A stretch of 64,000 bases of DNA. Origin: Pyrinomonadaceae bacterium. Its GTDB lineage: Bacteria; Acidobacteriota; Blastocatellia; Pyrinomonadales; Pyrinomonadaceae. The notes below the pieces were generated by a model. It made no database searches and was not told where the DNA came from. It saw only the letters and a list, made by a program, of their open reading frames with translations. The stretch covers positions 1 to 64,000 of the forward strand of contig JAVEDP010000025.1 in the NCBI GenBank assembly GCA_030841085.1, given 5' to 3'. Position numbers and translations under genes: made by a program. Positions 1 through 8,466 of the stretch are shown piece by piece. Positions within the stretch are counted from its first letter, which is position 1. Each line of letters begins with the position of its first letter.

Positions 1-3
1 AGC

Positions 4-34
4 CTTTCCGCACGGAAGGCGGCGAAGCCGCGAC
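4..34. repeat. Short palindromic (REP-like) repeat at window edge
   Basis: Two adjacent small palindromes are visible: GCCTTTCCG/CGGAAGGC with a 2-base loop, followed by GCGGCGAAGCCGC. They resemble the other intergenic palindromes in this window. Function unknown; it could also terminate a gene lying to the left. Confidence 0.4.
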
Positions 35-99
35 GAGCAATAGAACTTGTAACGCTTTTCTCACGTCTCGTTCCATTCTCTTTTCTACCTCACCTTATT

Positions 100-828
100 A
101 TGTTCGAATGCCTATCGCCATCTGGCATTTCATCAAGGGGAGTTTGTGTGCAAACAGCTGGACTGCTTTTTCTCGGTTCTTCCGGAGCATTCGCAATCGT
201 AAATTTCTTTCGCCGCCTCGGTGCGCCCGGGCTTTTCTTTCTGGGCGCATTGGATTCATCGTTTTTAGTTTTACCTTTCGGCAACGACTTTTTGCTGATG
301 GCGCTGGTCAGTTCAAGTCACGGCCCTATCTGGATCGTTTATGTGTTGGTTTCGGCGCTTGGTTCGCTGCTCGGCGTTTTTGTCATTGATCTGATCATGC
401 GTAAGGCAGGCGAGAAAGGTCTGGAGAAATTTGTTAAGCCGAAACGCGCCAAGCAAATGGAAAAGAAACTGAACAAGAGTGTCGGTTGGGTCGTCTTCAC
501 TTCAACGCTCGTGCCGCCACCCTTCCCTTTCACGCCAGTCGTCATGAGCGCCAGCGCGCTGCAAACCTCGCGAACAAAACTTTTCGGTGGTGTTTTTGCC
601 GGGCGGCTGGTGCGATTTACGATTGAGGCGGTGTTGGCACTCTACTTCGGAAAACAGATTCTCAGTTTTCTCAAATCGCCGATAGTGGATTACGTCGTCT
701 ACGCGTTGATTGGAATCGCGTTGGTCGGAAGCATACTGTCACTCTTGAAATGGTTGCGCACCAATAAACAAAAGGACGAGCGGGCTGCAAAGAAAAGCCT
801 ACGAAAGAAGAAGGGCGGCGGGTTGTAA
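100..828 (+). CDS. VTT/DedA-like (YqaA family) membrane protein
   Basis: A 242-residue integral membrane protein. The core (about residues 35-215) has the SNARE-associated/VTT layout: a hydrophobic hairpin (FFLGALDSSFLVLPFGNDF), a charged cytosolic loop rich in Lys (KPKRAKQMEKKLNK), a glycine/proline re-entrant segment (STLVPPPFPFTPVVMSASAL) and a last hydrophobic helix before a very basic tail. Proteins of this group are thought to move lipids or lipid carriers across the inner membrane; the exact substrate here is unknown. The first ATG is used but no clear ribosome site precedes it, and the first ~30 residues are poorly family-like, so the true start may be the GTG near 148. It converges with the Crp/Fnr gene with 25 bases between them. 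Confidence 0.75.
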   Translation: MFECLSPSGISSRGVCVQTAGLLFLGSSGAFAIVNFFRRLGAPGLFFLGALDSSFLVLPFGNDFLLMALVSSSHGPIWIVYVLVSALGSLLGVFVIDLIMRKAGEKGLEKFVKPKRAKQMEKKLNKSVGWVVFTSTLVPPPFPFTPVVMSASALQTSRTKLFGGVFAGRLVRFTIEAVLALYFGKQILSFLKSPIVDYVVYALIGIALVGSILSLLKWLRTNKQKDERAAKKSLRKKKGGGL

Positions 829-853
829 CGGTGGAACAGAGAAACGCATTCTT

Positions 854-1585
854 TCAGCCAAGCAGGCGCCTGTGTTCGTCTTTGACGACCTGATAACACT
901 CGCAGACATGTGCCATTAATTGCTGCCGGTCAAGAATCTGAATATGCCCGCGCACGTAACTGATCATTCCCATCTCCTGCAACCGTTGGGCAGCCATCGT
1001 CACGCCTTCGCGTCGTACTCCCAACATGTGCGAGATGAATTCGTGGGTCATTTGTAACTCGTCCGATTGCGTCAGGTCGTGAGTCATGAGCAACCAGCGG
1101 CAGAGGCGCTGCTCCACTGAGTGCAGACGATTGCAAACCGCGGTTTGCGAAATTTGAGTTATCAGTGCCTGCGTGTAACGCAACATTAGGTGCTGGAATT
1201 CGCCGCCTCGTTTGAACTCATCCAGCATGGCCTTTGCCTTCATGCGAAAGGCTACACCGGCGCCTTGCACCATTGCGCGGTTCGGCGTGGTTTCGCCGCC
1301 CATAAACAGCGCGATGCCCACGACTCCCTCCTGTCCCACCAATCCCATCTCGGCGGTAGAGCCATCAATCATCGTGTAAAGCAAAGAGATGTGCGACGTG
1401 GTGGGAAAGTAAACGTGCTCCATGTGTCCGCCGGACTCATAAACCACTTCGCCCAGTGAAAAGGAGATGGGCTCGAGGTGAACCCTCAATCGCTCAAATG
1501 CGTCAGTCGGAAGCGAGGCAAGTAGACGATTGCCACGCGCTTCACTTTCGTTAACAGCGTTATTTCCTTTAGCCTTTTGGACCAT
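854..1585 (-). CDS. Crp/Fnr family transcriptional regulator
   Basis: A 243-residue cyclic-nucleotide-binding fold regulator. Residues ~20-140 form the cNMP-like beta-barrel (LEPISFSLGEVVYESGG, GQEGVVGIALFMGG), followed by the long dimer helix and a C-terminal winged HTH (~residues 175-230: MTHEFISHMLGVRREGVTMAAQRLQEMGMISY). The canonical cAMP-binding Arg-Ser pair is not evident and there is no N-terminal Cys cluster, so the ligand is unknown and an FNR iron-sulfur sensor is unlikely. GGGAGG lies 4 bases before the ATG, which is short spacing. Divergent from the response regulator gene across ~300 bases. Confidence 0.9.
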   Translation of the reverse strand: MVQKAKGNNAVNESEARGNRLLASLPTDAFERLRVHLEPISFSLGEVVYESGGHMEHVYFPTTSHISLLYTMIDGSTAEMGLVGQEGVVGIALFMGGETTPNRAMVQGAGVAFRMKAKAMLDEFKRGGEFQHLMLRYTQALITQISQTAVCNRLHSVEQRLCRWLLMTHDLTQSDELQMTHEFISHMLGVRREGVTMAAQRLQEMGMISYVRGHIQILDRQQLMAHVCECYQVVKDEHRRLLG

Positions 1586-1887
1586 TCATCCTCCCTTTTC
1601 TCAAAAGCCAGCGACAGCTTAACGACACCTGCTATGTCTCATTTGATCGAGGAGGGCGAATCTTCGGGGCGACATATGCGAATTCTTTGGTGGGTGGATT
1701 ATAGCGGCTAAACCTATGTACGGCAACGCACACAGAGATATCGGGCCATTTTCGTTGCTTGGAAAGTGTTCCATCGGTGTGGTAGCGCACATACGACGGG
1801 TTCTCGCAGGCAGTATTATGTCGTCCTAATTGCCTTCAAGCGGTCTACATCAGCAACGAGTCTGCCGCGGACTCTTAAGGAACCAAC
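1586..1887. other. Divergent intergenic region
   Basis: About 300 bases between the Crp/Fnr gene (minus) and the response regulator gene (plus). It must hold both promoters. I see no RNA gene, repeat or convincing operator in it. Confidence 0.5.
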
Positions 1888-2343
1888 ATGCAGCTACCCC
1901 CGTTTCGTATTCTCTGCACAGAGGATGACCTCGATACTCGCGAACTCATTACCTTTGTTCTGAAGCGTAATAATTTTGAAGTCATCACGACCGAAACTCC
2001 GGCCCAGGCGGTCGAGATCGCGCAAGCATTCTCTTTCGATCTCTATCTTGTAGATAATTGGATGCCCTCCATGTCTGGCCCTGATCTTTGCAAGGAGTTG
2101 CGCAGCTTCGACGCTGAGACGCCGATTCTTTTCTACTCGGGAGCCGGGTATGAAAAGGACAAGACGGCAGCCTACGCCAGCGGTGCACAGGGTTACCTGG
2201 TCAAGCCCGTGGACAACGACGAGCTGGTCGCTGAAGTGCGACGCCTGATCTCGGAATCGCAACGGATTCGAACTACGCAACCAGCGAAAGCCAACGTTAA
2301 CGAAATCGCTGCGCCACTCGTTCAATATGCCCGCGCGTCTTAG
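1888..2343 (+). CDS. Single-domain response regulator (receiver)
   Basis: A 151-residue CheY-like receiver with no output domain. The acidic pocket is E12/D13/D14, the phospho-acceptor is D56 (LYLVDNWMP), the switch Ser is S84 (ILFYSGAG) and the conserved Lys is K106 (GYLVKPVD). AAGGAA six bases before the ATG supports the start. The tail after residue ~125 is polar and Ala-rich and looks disordered. No histidine kinase lies nearby, so it probably serves a distant phosphorelay. It ends before a bidirectional terminator. Confidence 0.9.
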   Translation: MQLPPFRILCTEDDLDTRELITFVLKRNNFEVITTETPAQAVEIAQAFSFDLYLVDNWMPSMSGPDLCKELRSFDAETPILFYSGAGYEKDKTAAYASGAQGYLVKPVDNDELVAEVRRLISESQRIRTTQPAKANVNEIAAPLVQYARAS

Positions 2344-2416
2344 TCAGGGAAACTCTCAGACTGCTTCGCGCTTCGGGTTTAGAGTTCAATTCATCGAAGT
2401 GGACTTCCAAAGACAA

Positions 2417-2445
2417 AAATGCCGCGACTTACCGTCGCGGCATTT
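2417..2445. terminator. Bidirectional intrinsic terminator
   Basis: A perfect 12-bp stem (AAATGCCGCGAC / GTCGCGGCATTT) with the 5-base loop TTACC. On the minus strand the stem is followed by a T-run, so it should best terminate the secreted-protein gene at 2477; on the plus strand it follows the response regulator. Confidence 0.8.
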
Positions 2446-2476
2446 GGTTTAGATGGCTCCCGGTTTTGGCTAACTC

Positions 2477-3022
2477 TTAAGGTCGGCCGAAGATACTGCC
2501 AAGAATGTTTCCGGTTCCATTGTTGTTTCGATTTCCGTTACGCCGATTCCCATAACCACCATACTGCTGATAGCCCTGGTTGTAGCCTTGCAGGAAACCC
2601 TGACGAAAAGCCTGTGACGACGCGTTCTGGTAATAGTGCGAACGTTGCGGATTAAAGTTCTGCCCGCGTTGCGCATCGCTGGCGCCGGTATTCAAACCAG
2701 CCTGAAAACCCTGGTTCACTTGAATCTGGTTCTGGTTGTTGTAACCACCGTTATTGCCATAGCCTCCGCGGCCATAGTCGCCGTTATTACCGTTATAGCG
2801 ATCATTATTGCGGTTGCGGTTCTGATGCCGGCCACGGTTCCAATCGCGGTTTTGATCGTGACTATCAGTACGATCGCGGTCGCGACGCTGATTCTGATCA
2901 TTGCGATCAATTCGATCGTTTCGGTACTGGGCCTCCGCTGTCGTGCTGGTCGCTGCCGATATGCCGAGAATGAGTGCGAGTGTCAAAAGCGCCCCGCCGA
3001 TATTTGTTCTAAAATTTTTCAT
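2477..3022 (-). CDS. Secreted Asn/Gln/Gly/Arg-rich low-complexity protein
   Basis: A 181-residue protein. I chose the ATG at 3022 (MKNFRTNIGG) because AGGGAAGG lies ~11 bases upstream; the longer reading frame to 3061 has no such site. Residues 1-28 are a Sec signal peptide ending in the cleavage motif AEA before QYRND. The mature protein is dominated by Asn, Gln, Arg, Asp, Tyr and Gly in degenerate repeats (RDRDR, NNGGYNNQ, GYNQGYQQYGGYG). No enzymatic domain is recognisable. It is probably an intrinsically disordered extracytoplasmic or surface protein; function unknown. Confidence 0.75.
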   Translation of the reverse strand: MKNFRTNIGGALLTLALILGISAATSTTAEAQYRNDRIDRNDQNQRRDRDRTDSHDQNRDWNRGRHQNRNRNNDRYNGNNGDYGRGGYGNNGGYNNQNQIQVNQGFQAGLNTGASDAQRGQNFNPQRSHYYQNASSQAFRQGFLQGYNQGYQQYGGYGNRRNGNRNNNGTGNILGSIFGRP

Positions 3023-3273
3023 TTTTGTTTGCCTTCCCTTTCCTGGAGAAGTACTCAGCAACGTTGGGGCCGCCGGTGATTTGGAACCGCAACGTTGAGC
3101 GGTATGGGGTTACAAGGGAACACCGAACGCACGTCATACTCATAAAGTGCAGAGTTAGCGCAAACGAGTGCTATTCCAGCCTACGGTGCAGACTAGTTTG
3201 CTTTGGGCGCTTCTCAATTTTCCGCCTTCAAGGTATTTTTGGTTTAAGACTTGATTAGTAAGGAACCAATCGT

Positions 3274-3564
3274 ATGTGCCGAAACATCAAGACCCTCCAT
3301 AACTTCGCTCCGCCTGCTTCGGATGAAGAAATCCGCGCCTCGTCGCTGCAGTTTGTGCGCAAGCTCAGCGGCTTTACCAAACCGTCGAAAGCTAACGAGG
3401 CGGCTTTCTCACGCGCCGTGGACCAGGTAACGCAGGCCGCTCATGAGCTACTCGAGTCGCTGGTGACGAACGCGCCTCCGCGAGATCGAGAAGTTGAAGC
3501 GGTAAAAGCGCGAGCGCGGACAGCGGAACGCTTTGGCTCTCCGGCGGTCGAACACGCGTCTTAA
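3274..3564 (+). CDS. DUF2277 family protein
   Basis: A 96-residue protein closely matching the small DUF2277 family: it opens with MCRNIKTLHNF and contains the family core SLQFVRKLSGFTKPS and the tail VTNAPPRDREVEAVKARARTAERFG. The family has no established biochemical function. AAGGA about 10 bases upstream of the ATG supports the start. No obvious operon partner; it converges with the unknown gene at 3597. Confidence 0.9.
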   Translation: MCRNIKTLHNFAPPASDEEIRASSLQFVRKLSGFTKPSKANEAAFSRAVDQVTQAAHELLESLVTNAPPRDREVEAVKARARTAERFGSPAVEHAS

Positions 3565-3596
3565 CGGTTGGTTTGTGAACATGTGTTGCGGCGATC

Positions 3597-4490
3597 TTAA
3601 TTCGATTGCGGCGCAAGCCAAACCGCCAAATTTCGAACATAGGTCTTGATGTCGTTCAGCTTTTGCGGCTCGCGCTTGATGCCGTCTCCCGGCGCTTCAA
3701 GGAGAAAGCTTGGGCACCCGCTATCGGTGTCCCAGTTGTAATCGACAAAATGATGGAAGCTTGATTCCGCCACGCCTCGCCCCAGCCCGTTGCCGTGCTT
3801 GTCATCGGCGCCCTCAAACGCAACTGCCAGATTGAAAGGACGCCCGGTCGTCTGACTGACGCTCGTGGCAATCACGCGCGCATGCGCTTCACCTTGCGGC
3901 ACTCCGACTGCACCTTCGTGCGGATGGGCCGGAAAGAATTCAATCAATCCGGAAGGCGAATCGGTATTGCGCATTAGTTCATAAACTGGTGCAACCGCAG
4001 TGACGCGTTGGTAATCGCCGTTGCTTCCCGAGTGATAGTTAGGCCAGGAGATTGAGGGCGTATCCTGATCGTCGACAGACCTTCTTGACTCATCGGGATC
4101 CAAGTTCCTCGAATGGAAAAAATGCGCCGCGCCAATGCCACCAATGGTGCAAATCGACGAGCCGAGATCCTGGTGGTCGCGCGTCGCGAGGATGCCACCG
4201 CCGCGCTGGCGAAAGCGTGTGATGCCTTCGCAATCCTTAATCGACAGACCGTTGCCGGCATCAACCGCGAACAGCCACAGCTCGTCGAGGTCCGCGTTGT
4301 CTAACCGGCTCAGGATCGGATCATCGCCGGCTTCATTTTGTGCTCGGTTGCGCGCTGTGACTTCACAAAGTGAATTGCCCTCATCGTCCATCAGTGAACT
4401 TAGGTGTTCGCGCAATAAACTGAACCGATCGATGTTCCAATCGTCCTTCGTGGCCGGAATGGTAGTCTGCAAAAGAATTCGAATAGGCAT
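3597..4490 (-). CDS. Conserved hypothetical protein, possibly ThuA/GATase1-like fold
   Basis: A 297-residue soluble protein. ATG at 4490 is chosen because GGAG lies ~10 bases upstream; the frame also opens to 4517. It starts with a beta-strand typical of Rossmann-like folds (MPIRILLQTT), and the segment LDELWLFAVDAGNGLS...GITRFRQRGGGILATRDH recalls the mid-region of trehalose-utilisation/GATase1-like proteins, where a Gly-rich turn precedes a conserved residue. Several His, Asp and Glu in FHHFVDYNWD could bind metal. This is fold-level resemblance only. It lies 27 bases downstream of the RutE-like gene on the same strand and is probably co-transcribed. Confidence 0.55.
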   Translation of the reverse strand: MPIRILLQTTIPATKDDWNIDRFSLLREHLSSLMDDEGNSLCEVTARNRAQNEAGDDPILSRLDNADLDELWLFAVDAGNGLSIKDCEGITRFRQRGGGILATRDHQDLGSSICTIGGIGAAHFFHSRNLDPDESRRSVDDQDTPSISWPNYHSGSNGDYQRVTAVAPVYELMRNTDSPSGLIEFFPAHPHEGAVGVPQGEAHARVIATSVSQTTGRPFNLAVAFEGADDKHGNGLGRGVAESSFHHFVDYNWDTDSGCPSFLLEAPGDGIKREPQKLNDIKTYVRNLAVWLAPQSN

Positions 4491-4517
4491 TCGTTTCAAG
4501 TCTCCAGCGATCATCAA

Positions 4518-5153
4518 CTAAAGAAGCGAACAGGCTTCCGTGAATTCCAGCCGCAAGCCGCGCGGGAACAGCTGTGCCGCGTCGCCGTAACCAAGATTGC
4601 ATAGAAAATTGGACTTGACGTGACCTGAAGGAAAAAACTCCTGCTCGCAGCCTTCACACTCTTTTCCGGCGCCAAAGAATTCTTCATCAAGCTTGGCGTT
4701 ATCAAATCCTGACATTGGGCCACAATCGAGTCCGAGTGCGCGGGCCGCAATGATCAAATAGGCGCCCTGCAATGACGAGTTGCGCTTGGCGGTGACTTCG
4801 ATCAGTTGCGGATTCCCGGCAAAAAGATCGCGCATCCCCGGAGCGTGCGGAAAGAGTTTCGGCAACTTGTGGAAAAAGAGTAAGTCGTAGGCGACGATCA
4901 CGGTGACCGGCGACGTCATCGTCTTTTCCACATTACCCGGAGCGAGCGTTGGTCGCAGTCGCTCTTTTGCTTCCGGCGAGCGAACGAAAACAAATCTGGC
5001 TGGCGAACCGTTGGCGCTGGTTGGGCCCCATTTCATCACGCCGTACAGTTGCTTTAGCGTCTCGTCGCTGACAGGTTTATCAAGCCACGCCGAATGGCTG
5101 CGCGCGTTACGAAACAATTGATCGAGCGCAGCGTCGTCAAGTACTTCATTCAT
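4518..5153 (-). CDS. RutE-like nitroreductase family protein (malonic semialdehyde reductase-like)
   Basis: A 211-residue FMN-dependent nitroreductase-fold protein. It aligns almost end to end with the RutE/HadB group: [87 protein letters not shown] and the C-terminal FTEACSLL are family signatures. RutE reduces malonic semialdehyde in pyrimidine breakdown, but no other rut genes are here, so the substrate is open. Compared with E. coli RutE it carries a short Cys-containing insertion ([15 protein letters not shown]) before [12 protein letters not shown]. The next gene downstream is the unknown ORF at 3597. Confidence 0.85.
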   Translation of the reverse strand: MNEVLDDAALDQLFRNARSHSAWLDKPVSDETLKQLYGVMKWGPTSANGSPARFVFVRSPEAKERLRPTLAPGNVEKTMTSPVTVIVAYDLLFFHKLPKLFPHAPGMRDLFAGNPQLIEVTAKRNSSLQGAYLIIAARALGLDCGPMSGFDNAKLDEEFFGAGKECEGCEQEFFPSGHVKSNFLCNLGYGDAAQLFPRGLRLEFTEACSLL

Positions 5154-5260
5154 CTCGCGTCTCCTGTTTATTTGTGTTGGAAGCAGGCGAGCATTCTAGT
5201 TCATTGACGAGTTTGAGGCTAACCACTTCGCGATCTGGTTGGCGCCAATTTGGTTGCAGG

Positions 5261-5321
5261 TGTCCGATAGACTTTGAAGTCTGTCTCCCCAACGTTACGA
5301 CAAGCTGAAGCTTATCGGACA
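5261..5321. repeat. Nested palindromic repeat element
   Basis: A 61-base element with terminal inverted repeats TGTCCGATA / TATCGGACA. It encloses GACTT-TG-AAGTC and AAGCT-GA-AGCTT palindromes. It lies between two minus-strand genes and could fold into a multi-hairpin RNA; a dispersed REP-like repeat or terminator. Confidence 0.55.
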
Positions 5322-5329
5322 TCAACTAC

Positions 5330-5806
5330 CTAAGCCGCGGTCGCGACGCGGAATCTGATCGCCGCGGCGATCGAAAGCACCACGAACAGCACCAGGACTA
5401 CAACCTGCGCAACTAAGAAGGGGGGTTCAGTCTGCGTCGGGGCCAGCGCTCTCAGGAACGGCACCTTTTGGAAACTCTGCACGATCAAAACGAAAACGTT
5501 CAGGTAGAGAGCCAGCATGGCCGTGATGACATAGATTCCACGCCATGGGCTGATGAGGTGACGGGCGTAGCGAGCGAAGAGAGCAAGCGCCAGCACCAAC
5601 ATCGAGATTATCCCCACCGTAATTGCCGGCGTCAGACCATGAAACGGAAAGAAGAACCCGGTCACGCTCGTCAACACAGTGGTCGACAGGAACAACGCGG
5701 TCCAACGGTCGAGCCGCTTACGTGCAAGCAATCCGAACATTACTATTAACCCTGACGCAATGGCGACCAGGCTAATCGCTACGTGGACCTGGGTGAAGGT
5801 CTTCAT
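5330..5806 (-). CDS. Integral membrane protein of unknown function
   Basis: A 158-residue protein with four to five hydrophobic helices (VHVAISLVAIASGLIVMFGLL, ALFLSTTVLTSVTGFFF, AITVGIISMLVLALALF, GIYVITAMLALYLNVFVLIV, FLVAQVVVLVLFVVLSIAAAI). The ATG at 5806 is chosen because AAAGGAT lies ~9 bases upstream; the frame extends to 5941 but that part lacks membrane character. No family can be named with confidence. It stands alone between the palindromic element and the lipoprotein-like gene. Confidence 0.7.
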   Translation of the reverse strand: MKTFTQVHVAISLVAIASGLIVMFGLLARKRLDRWTALFLSTTVLTSVTGFFFPFHGLTPAITVGIISMLVLALALFARYARHLISPWRGIYVITAMLALYLNVFVLIVQSFQKVPFLRALAPTQTEPPFLVAQVVVLVLFVVLSIAAAIRFRVATAA

Positions 5807-6091
5807 TTGTGTCGATCCTTTCAATTGAGCCGGCGAGTTTTCGTCGGGGGCCTCTGACCAAACATCGAACGGACCTGATACCTTTTGCAATCGGTCGTGA
5901 ATCCCGCGGGTAAACAACAGATTGGGACGCCTCAGCAACAACTACTTCGCAGTAATCGCACTAAACGCTAGTTCGCCGCTGCACCGATAGTCCTTCGTTC
6001 AGGCAATGGTATAGTACACATCGGCGCCGCAAGAAAGTTTCCCCACTCGTTCAACTAGAAAAGAAACGCGATTCGGATTGAGAGAAATATC

Positions 6092-6547
6092 ATGATCAAA
6101 ATAGCACTAATTTTTCCTGCCCTAAGTATTTGCCTGCTGCTTTTAGCGATTGCCGACGGCGGTTCCTGCAACACGAAAGAAGGGGGCGCAAACAAGACGC
6201 CATCGCAGAGCAACAACAAGTTGGCAACCGGCGCGTGGGGCGGACAAGACATCCGTCTTCAAGTAAAAGACAATGGCGCTGACATTCAGTTTGCGTGTGC
6301 AACTGCTACGATTGACGAGCCGGTGACGCTAAACAGCGAGGGTGGTTTTGATGTTAAGGGAAAATTCATCGCGCAGCGCCCGGGGCCGACCCGGGCCGGC
6401 GAAAATAATTCTGTTGCGGCCCGCTTCGTTGGTCACCTGAAAGATCAGGAACTGACTCTCACGATTTCTAATCTCGAAACGAAAGAGATCATTGGGACCT
6501 TTACGTTGACTCACGGCGGCGCTGCTCGAGTTAAAAGGTGCCACTAA
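6092..6547 (+). CDS. Putative lipoprotein, hypothetical
   Basis: A 151-residue exported protein. Residues 1-25 are a hydrophobic signal sequence (MIKIALIFPALSICLLLLAIADGG), followed by S25-C26, a weak lipobox, so it may be a lipoprotein. The mature part is beta-rich (GAWGGQDIRLQVKDNGADIQFACATATIDEPV, GGFDVKGKFIAQRPGPTR, ELTLTISNLE, GTFTLTHGG) and contains two further Cys that could pair. The pattern resembles small secreted beta-barrel proteins in Acidobacteria; no function assigned. Confidence 0.65.
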   Translation: MIKIALIFPALSICLLLLAIADGGSCNTKEGGANKTPSQSNNKLATGAWGGQDIRLQVKDNGADIQFACATATIDEPVTLNSEGGFDVKGKFIAQRPGPTRAGENNSVAARFVGHLKDQELTLTISNLETKEIIGTFTLTHGGAARVKRCH

Positions 6548-6581
6548 CGCGCCCACTCGATTGTGCGAGCTGACCGCGCGC

Positions 6582-8015
6582 TCAGCGAATTCCTACCAAC
6601 CCCTGAACCGATTGAATCAGCTTTTCTGAGTCGTAGCCCACGCCGTCTTTGAAAACAATTTCAACTTTCTCGACGTCGTTAATATTCGTTGCCGGATTTC
6701 CCTTCACCACCATCAAGTCTGCCTGCTTGCCTGGCGCAATTGAACCGATGCGCGCCTCCTCGCCAAGAAACTTAGCGCCATTGAGGGTGGCGATCTTGAT
6801 CGCTTCCAACGGCGTGAATCCCGCTTCGACCAACAGCTCAACTTCGCGCAGGTCGCCAAAGCCCGCAACAATTCCACCGTTGCCGGTTGGATCAAGGCCC
6901 GCCATTAGTAACCCGCCCGCGGCGACGAACGCGCGTTCGAAATCCATTGACTTGCGCACCAATATGGCGGCCGGCGAATTAGAAGCGATGCGCGATCGAG
7001 CCGTCAGATAACGCACGCGCGCGTCCGCGTTCATCACACTGAGGAGACGCGGATTCAGGACGGCGGCAGCGGACCCAATTCCACTTTGAGTCAGCGGCGC
7101 GCCTGCTTCGAACACAGGCAGCGTCGAAGTGAGCGCGACCTTTTTCGCGACCAGCGTGCGAATGGTTTCCTTGACGGGTTCGCTGTTGATGTCGAGTTGG
7201 AGCAGACTGGCGCTAACCGCGGCCGCGGGACATTTGTCGGGTTCCTTATTGGGAACGAATTCCGAATCAGGAAGCAACCCATGCTCAAGGTTATCGATGC
7301 CCAACTCCGCAGCTTCGCGATAGCCGATCGAACAAAGATGGCCAGTTACTTTCAAACCGCGCTTGTGTGCTTCTTCCACGGCCGCGCGCAACTCGTCGCG
7401 CGTGATGTTCATGTAAGCTTTGAAAGAAGTGGCGCCGGCATCGGCCCAATAGTTCACCATGCGCCGCGCATCTTCGGGGCCGGTAAGCTCGTGCATCACG
7501 GGCGTGAATGAGCCGCGGCCTTCCAGATAAGGCGAGGTGATGAACATCTTTGGTCCAATCATGCGATCGGAATCGATCAGCCGCTTTATTTCAAGATCAG
7601 TGTAAGGCGCGACGCTTCCCGTCGTACGAATGGTGGTGACGCCCAGCGCGAGATACAGTCGCGGAAAACTGCTGCCCATATTCGAATACATCGGCGGCGA
7701 GCCACCCATCGGAAAGAACATGTGGTCGTGCATGCCGACGAGTCCGGGCAGCACGGTGTAGCCGGTGAGGTCGAGCGTCTGGGCATTCGCCGGCAGCTTC
7801 GCGTCTCCGCTTGGGCCAACCGACTGAATCTTCCCGCCGCTAATGACGATGGTTTGATCCTCGCGCGGCAATCCGCCCGTGCCGTCAATCACGCGCACAT
7901 GCGCCAACGCGATCAGCGGCGCATCAGTACGAATGAACTGTTGCCGATCAGGCGTTTGAGCGAACGAGGTTAAGGCGAGACAGAAGAGCAAGAGAATCGA
8001 GATTGCGTGCTTCAT
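6582..8015 (-). CDS. Secreted amidohydrolase (imidazolonepropionase-like)
   Basis: A 477-residue metal-dependent hydrolase with a signal peptide (residues 1-19, ending SFAQ). The N-terminal composite sandwich runs to ~90. H96 and H98 (GMHDHMF) are the HxH metal ligands. FKAYMN supplies the likely metal-bridging Lys, GHLCSIG and NLEHGLL supply the next His residues, and GLDPTG the catalytic Asp region. The C-terminal ARIGSIAPGKQADLMVV is the family closing motif. Related exported enzymes are annotated as Xaa-Pro dipeptidase or amidohydrolase; the substrate is unknown. Single gene. Confidence 0.85.
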   Translation of the reverse strand: MKHAISILLLFCLALTSFAQTPDRQQFIRTDAPLIALAHVRVIDGTGGLPREDQTIVISGGKIQSVGPSGDAKLPANAQTLDLTGYTVLPGLVGMHDHMFFPMGGSPPMYSNMGSSFPRLYLALGVTTIRTTGSVAPYTDLEIKRLIDSDRMIGPKMFITSPYLEGRGSFTPVMHELTGPEDARRMVNYWADAGATSFKAYMNITRDELRAAVEEAHKRGLKVTGHLCSIGYREAAELGIDNLEHGLLPDSEFVPNKEPDKCPAAAVSASLLQLDINSEPVKETIRTLVAKKVALTSTLPVFEAGAPLTQSGIGSAAAVLNPRLLSVMNADARVRYLTARSRIASNSPAAILVRKSMDFERAFVAAGGLLMAGLDPTGNGGIVAGFGDLREVELLVEAGFTPLEAIKIATLNGAKFLGEEARIGSIAPGKQADLMVVKGNPATNINDVEKVEIVFKDGVGYDSEKLIQSVQGLVGIR

Positions 8016-8330
8016 AGGATTCTATGTTCGGAACAACGAGTAGGCTTAACGAGCGCGCTCATCTTAATCCGCATTGGAGTGAGGACGCCAGAAACCGGAC
8101 GGGCTCTGCTCTTTCGAAAGGTCGAACTAACGATGGGATTACGCCCCCAGTTGAATCACTCGAAGTGAAGTAAGCACATAACGGCCTGACGCGCATCATA
8201 CGGCGAAGTTGGTCGTGGACATGCTGTTGTGGATCAAGCAATAATTTACGAAACCGGAACGTCCCGTCCTGCGTAGTACGATGAGTTACGCATCAACCTG
8301 AAACAGTAATTTTTGCACGAGAAGCAGCTC

Positions 8331-8466
8331 ATGAACCGGATCGTTGAATACTCGCCGCGCTTGTGGGCCAGAATCGCCGGCGCCTTTTATTTGCTCACCA
8401 TCCGAACTCATACTTACCGGCCTCGTCGTCTGGTACGCTTGGGGTTGGCGGCAAGCGAACGGATGA
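8331..8466 (+). pseudogene. Residue of a DUF4386-like membrane protein gene
   Basis: Codons at 8331-8402 read MNRIVEYSPRLWARIAGAFY then LLTI, the typical N-terminus of DUF4386 membrane proteins. At 8404 a different frame reads ELILTGLVVWYAWGWRQANG and stops at 8464-8466. The simplest reading is a membrane-protein gene collapsed by internal deletion or frameshift. Its stop overlaps the ATG of the following VWFA gene (ATGA). An intact DUF4386 gene lies at 22079. Confidence 0.5.

Noticed and set aside
2636-3079. Hydrophobic plus-strand frame opposite the secreted Asn/Gln-rich protein
   Set aside because: Its Ile/Val-rich sequence is the antisense of Asn/Asp/Arg codons; the minus frame has signal peptide, ribosome site and terminator.
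8313-8462. N-terminal extension of the VWFA protein
   Set aside because: This stretch resembles a DUF4386 start and would bury the signal peptide; the internal ATG at 8463 gives a normal secreted protein.
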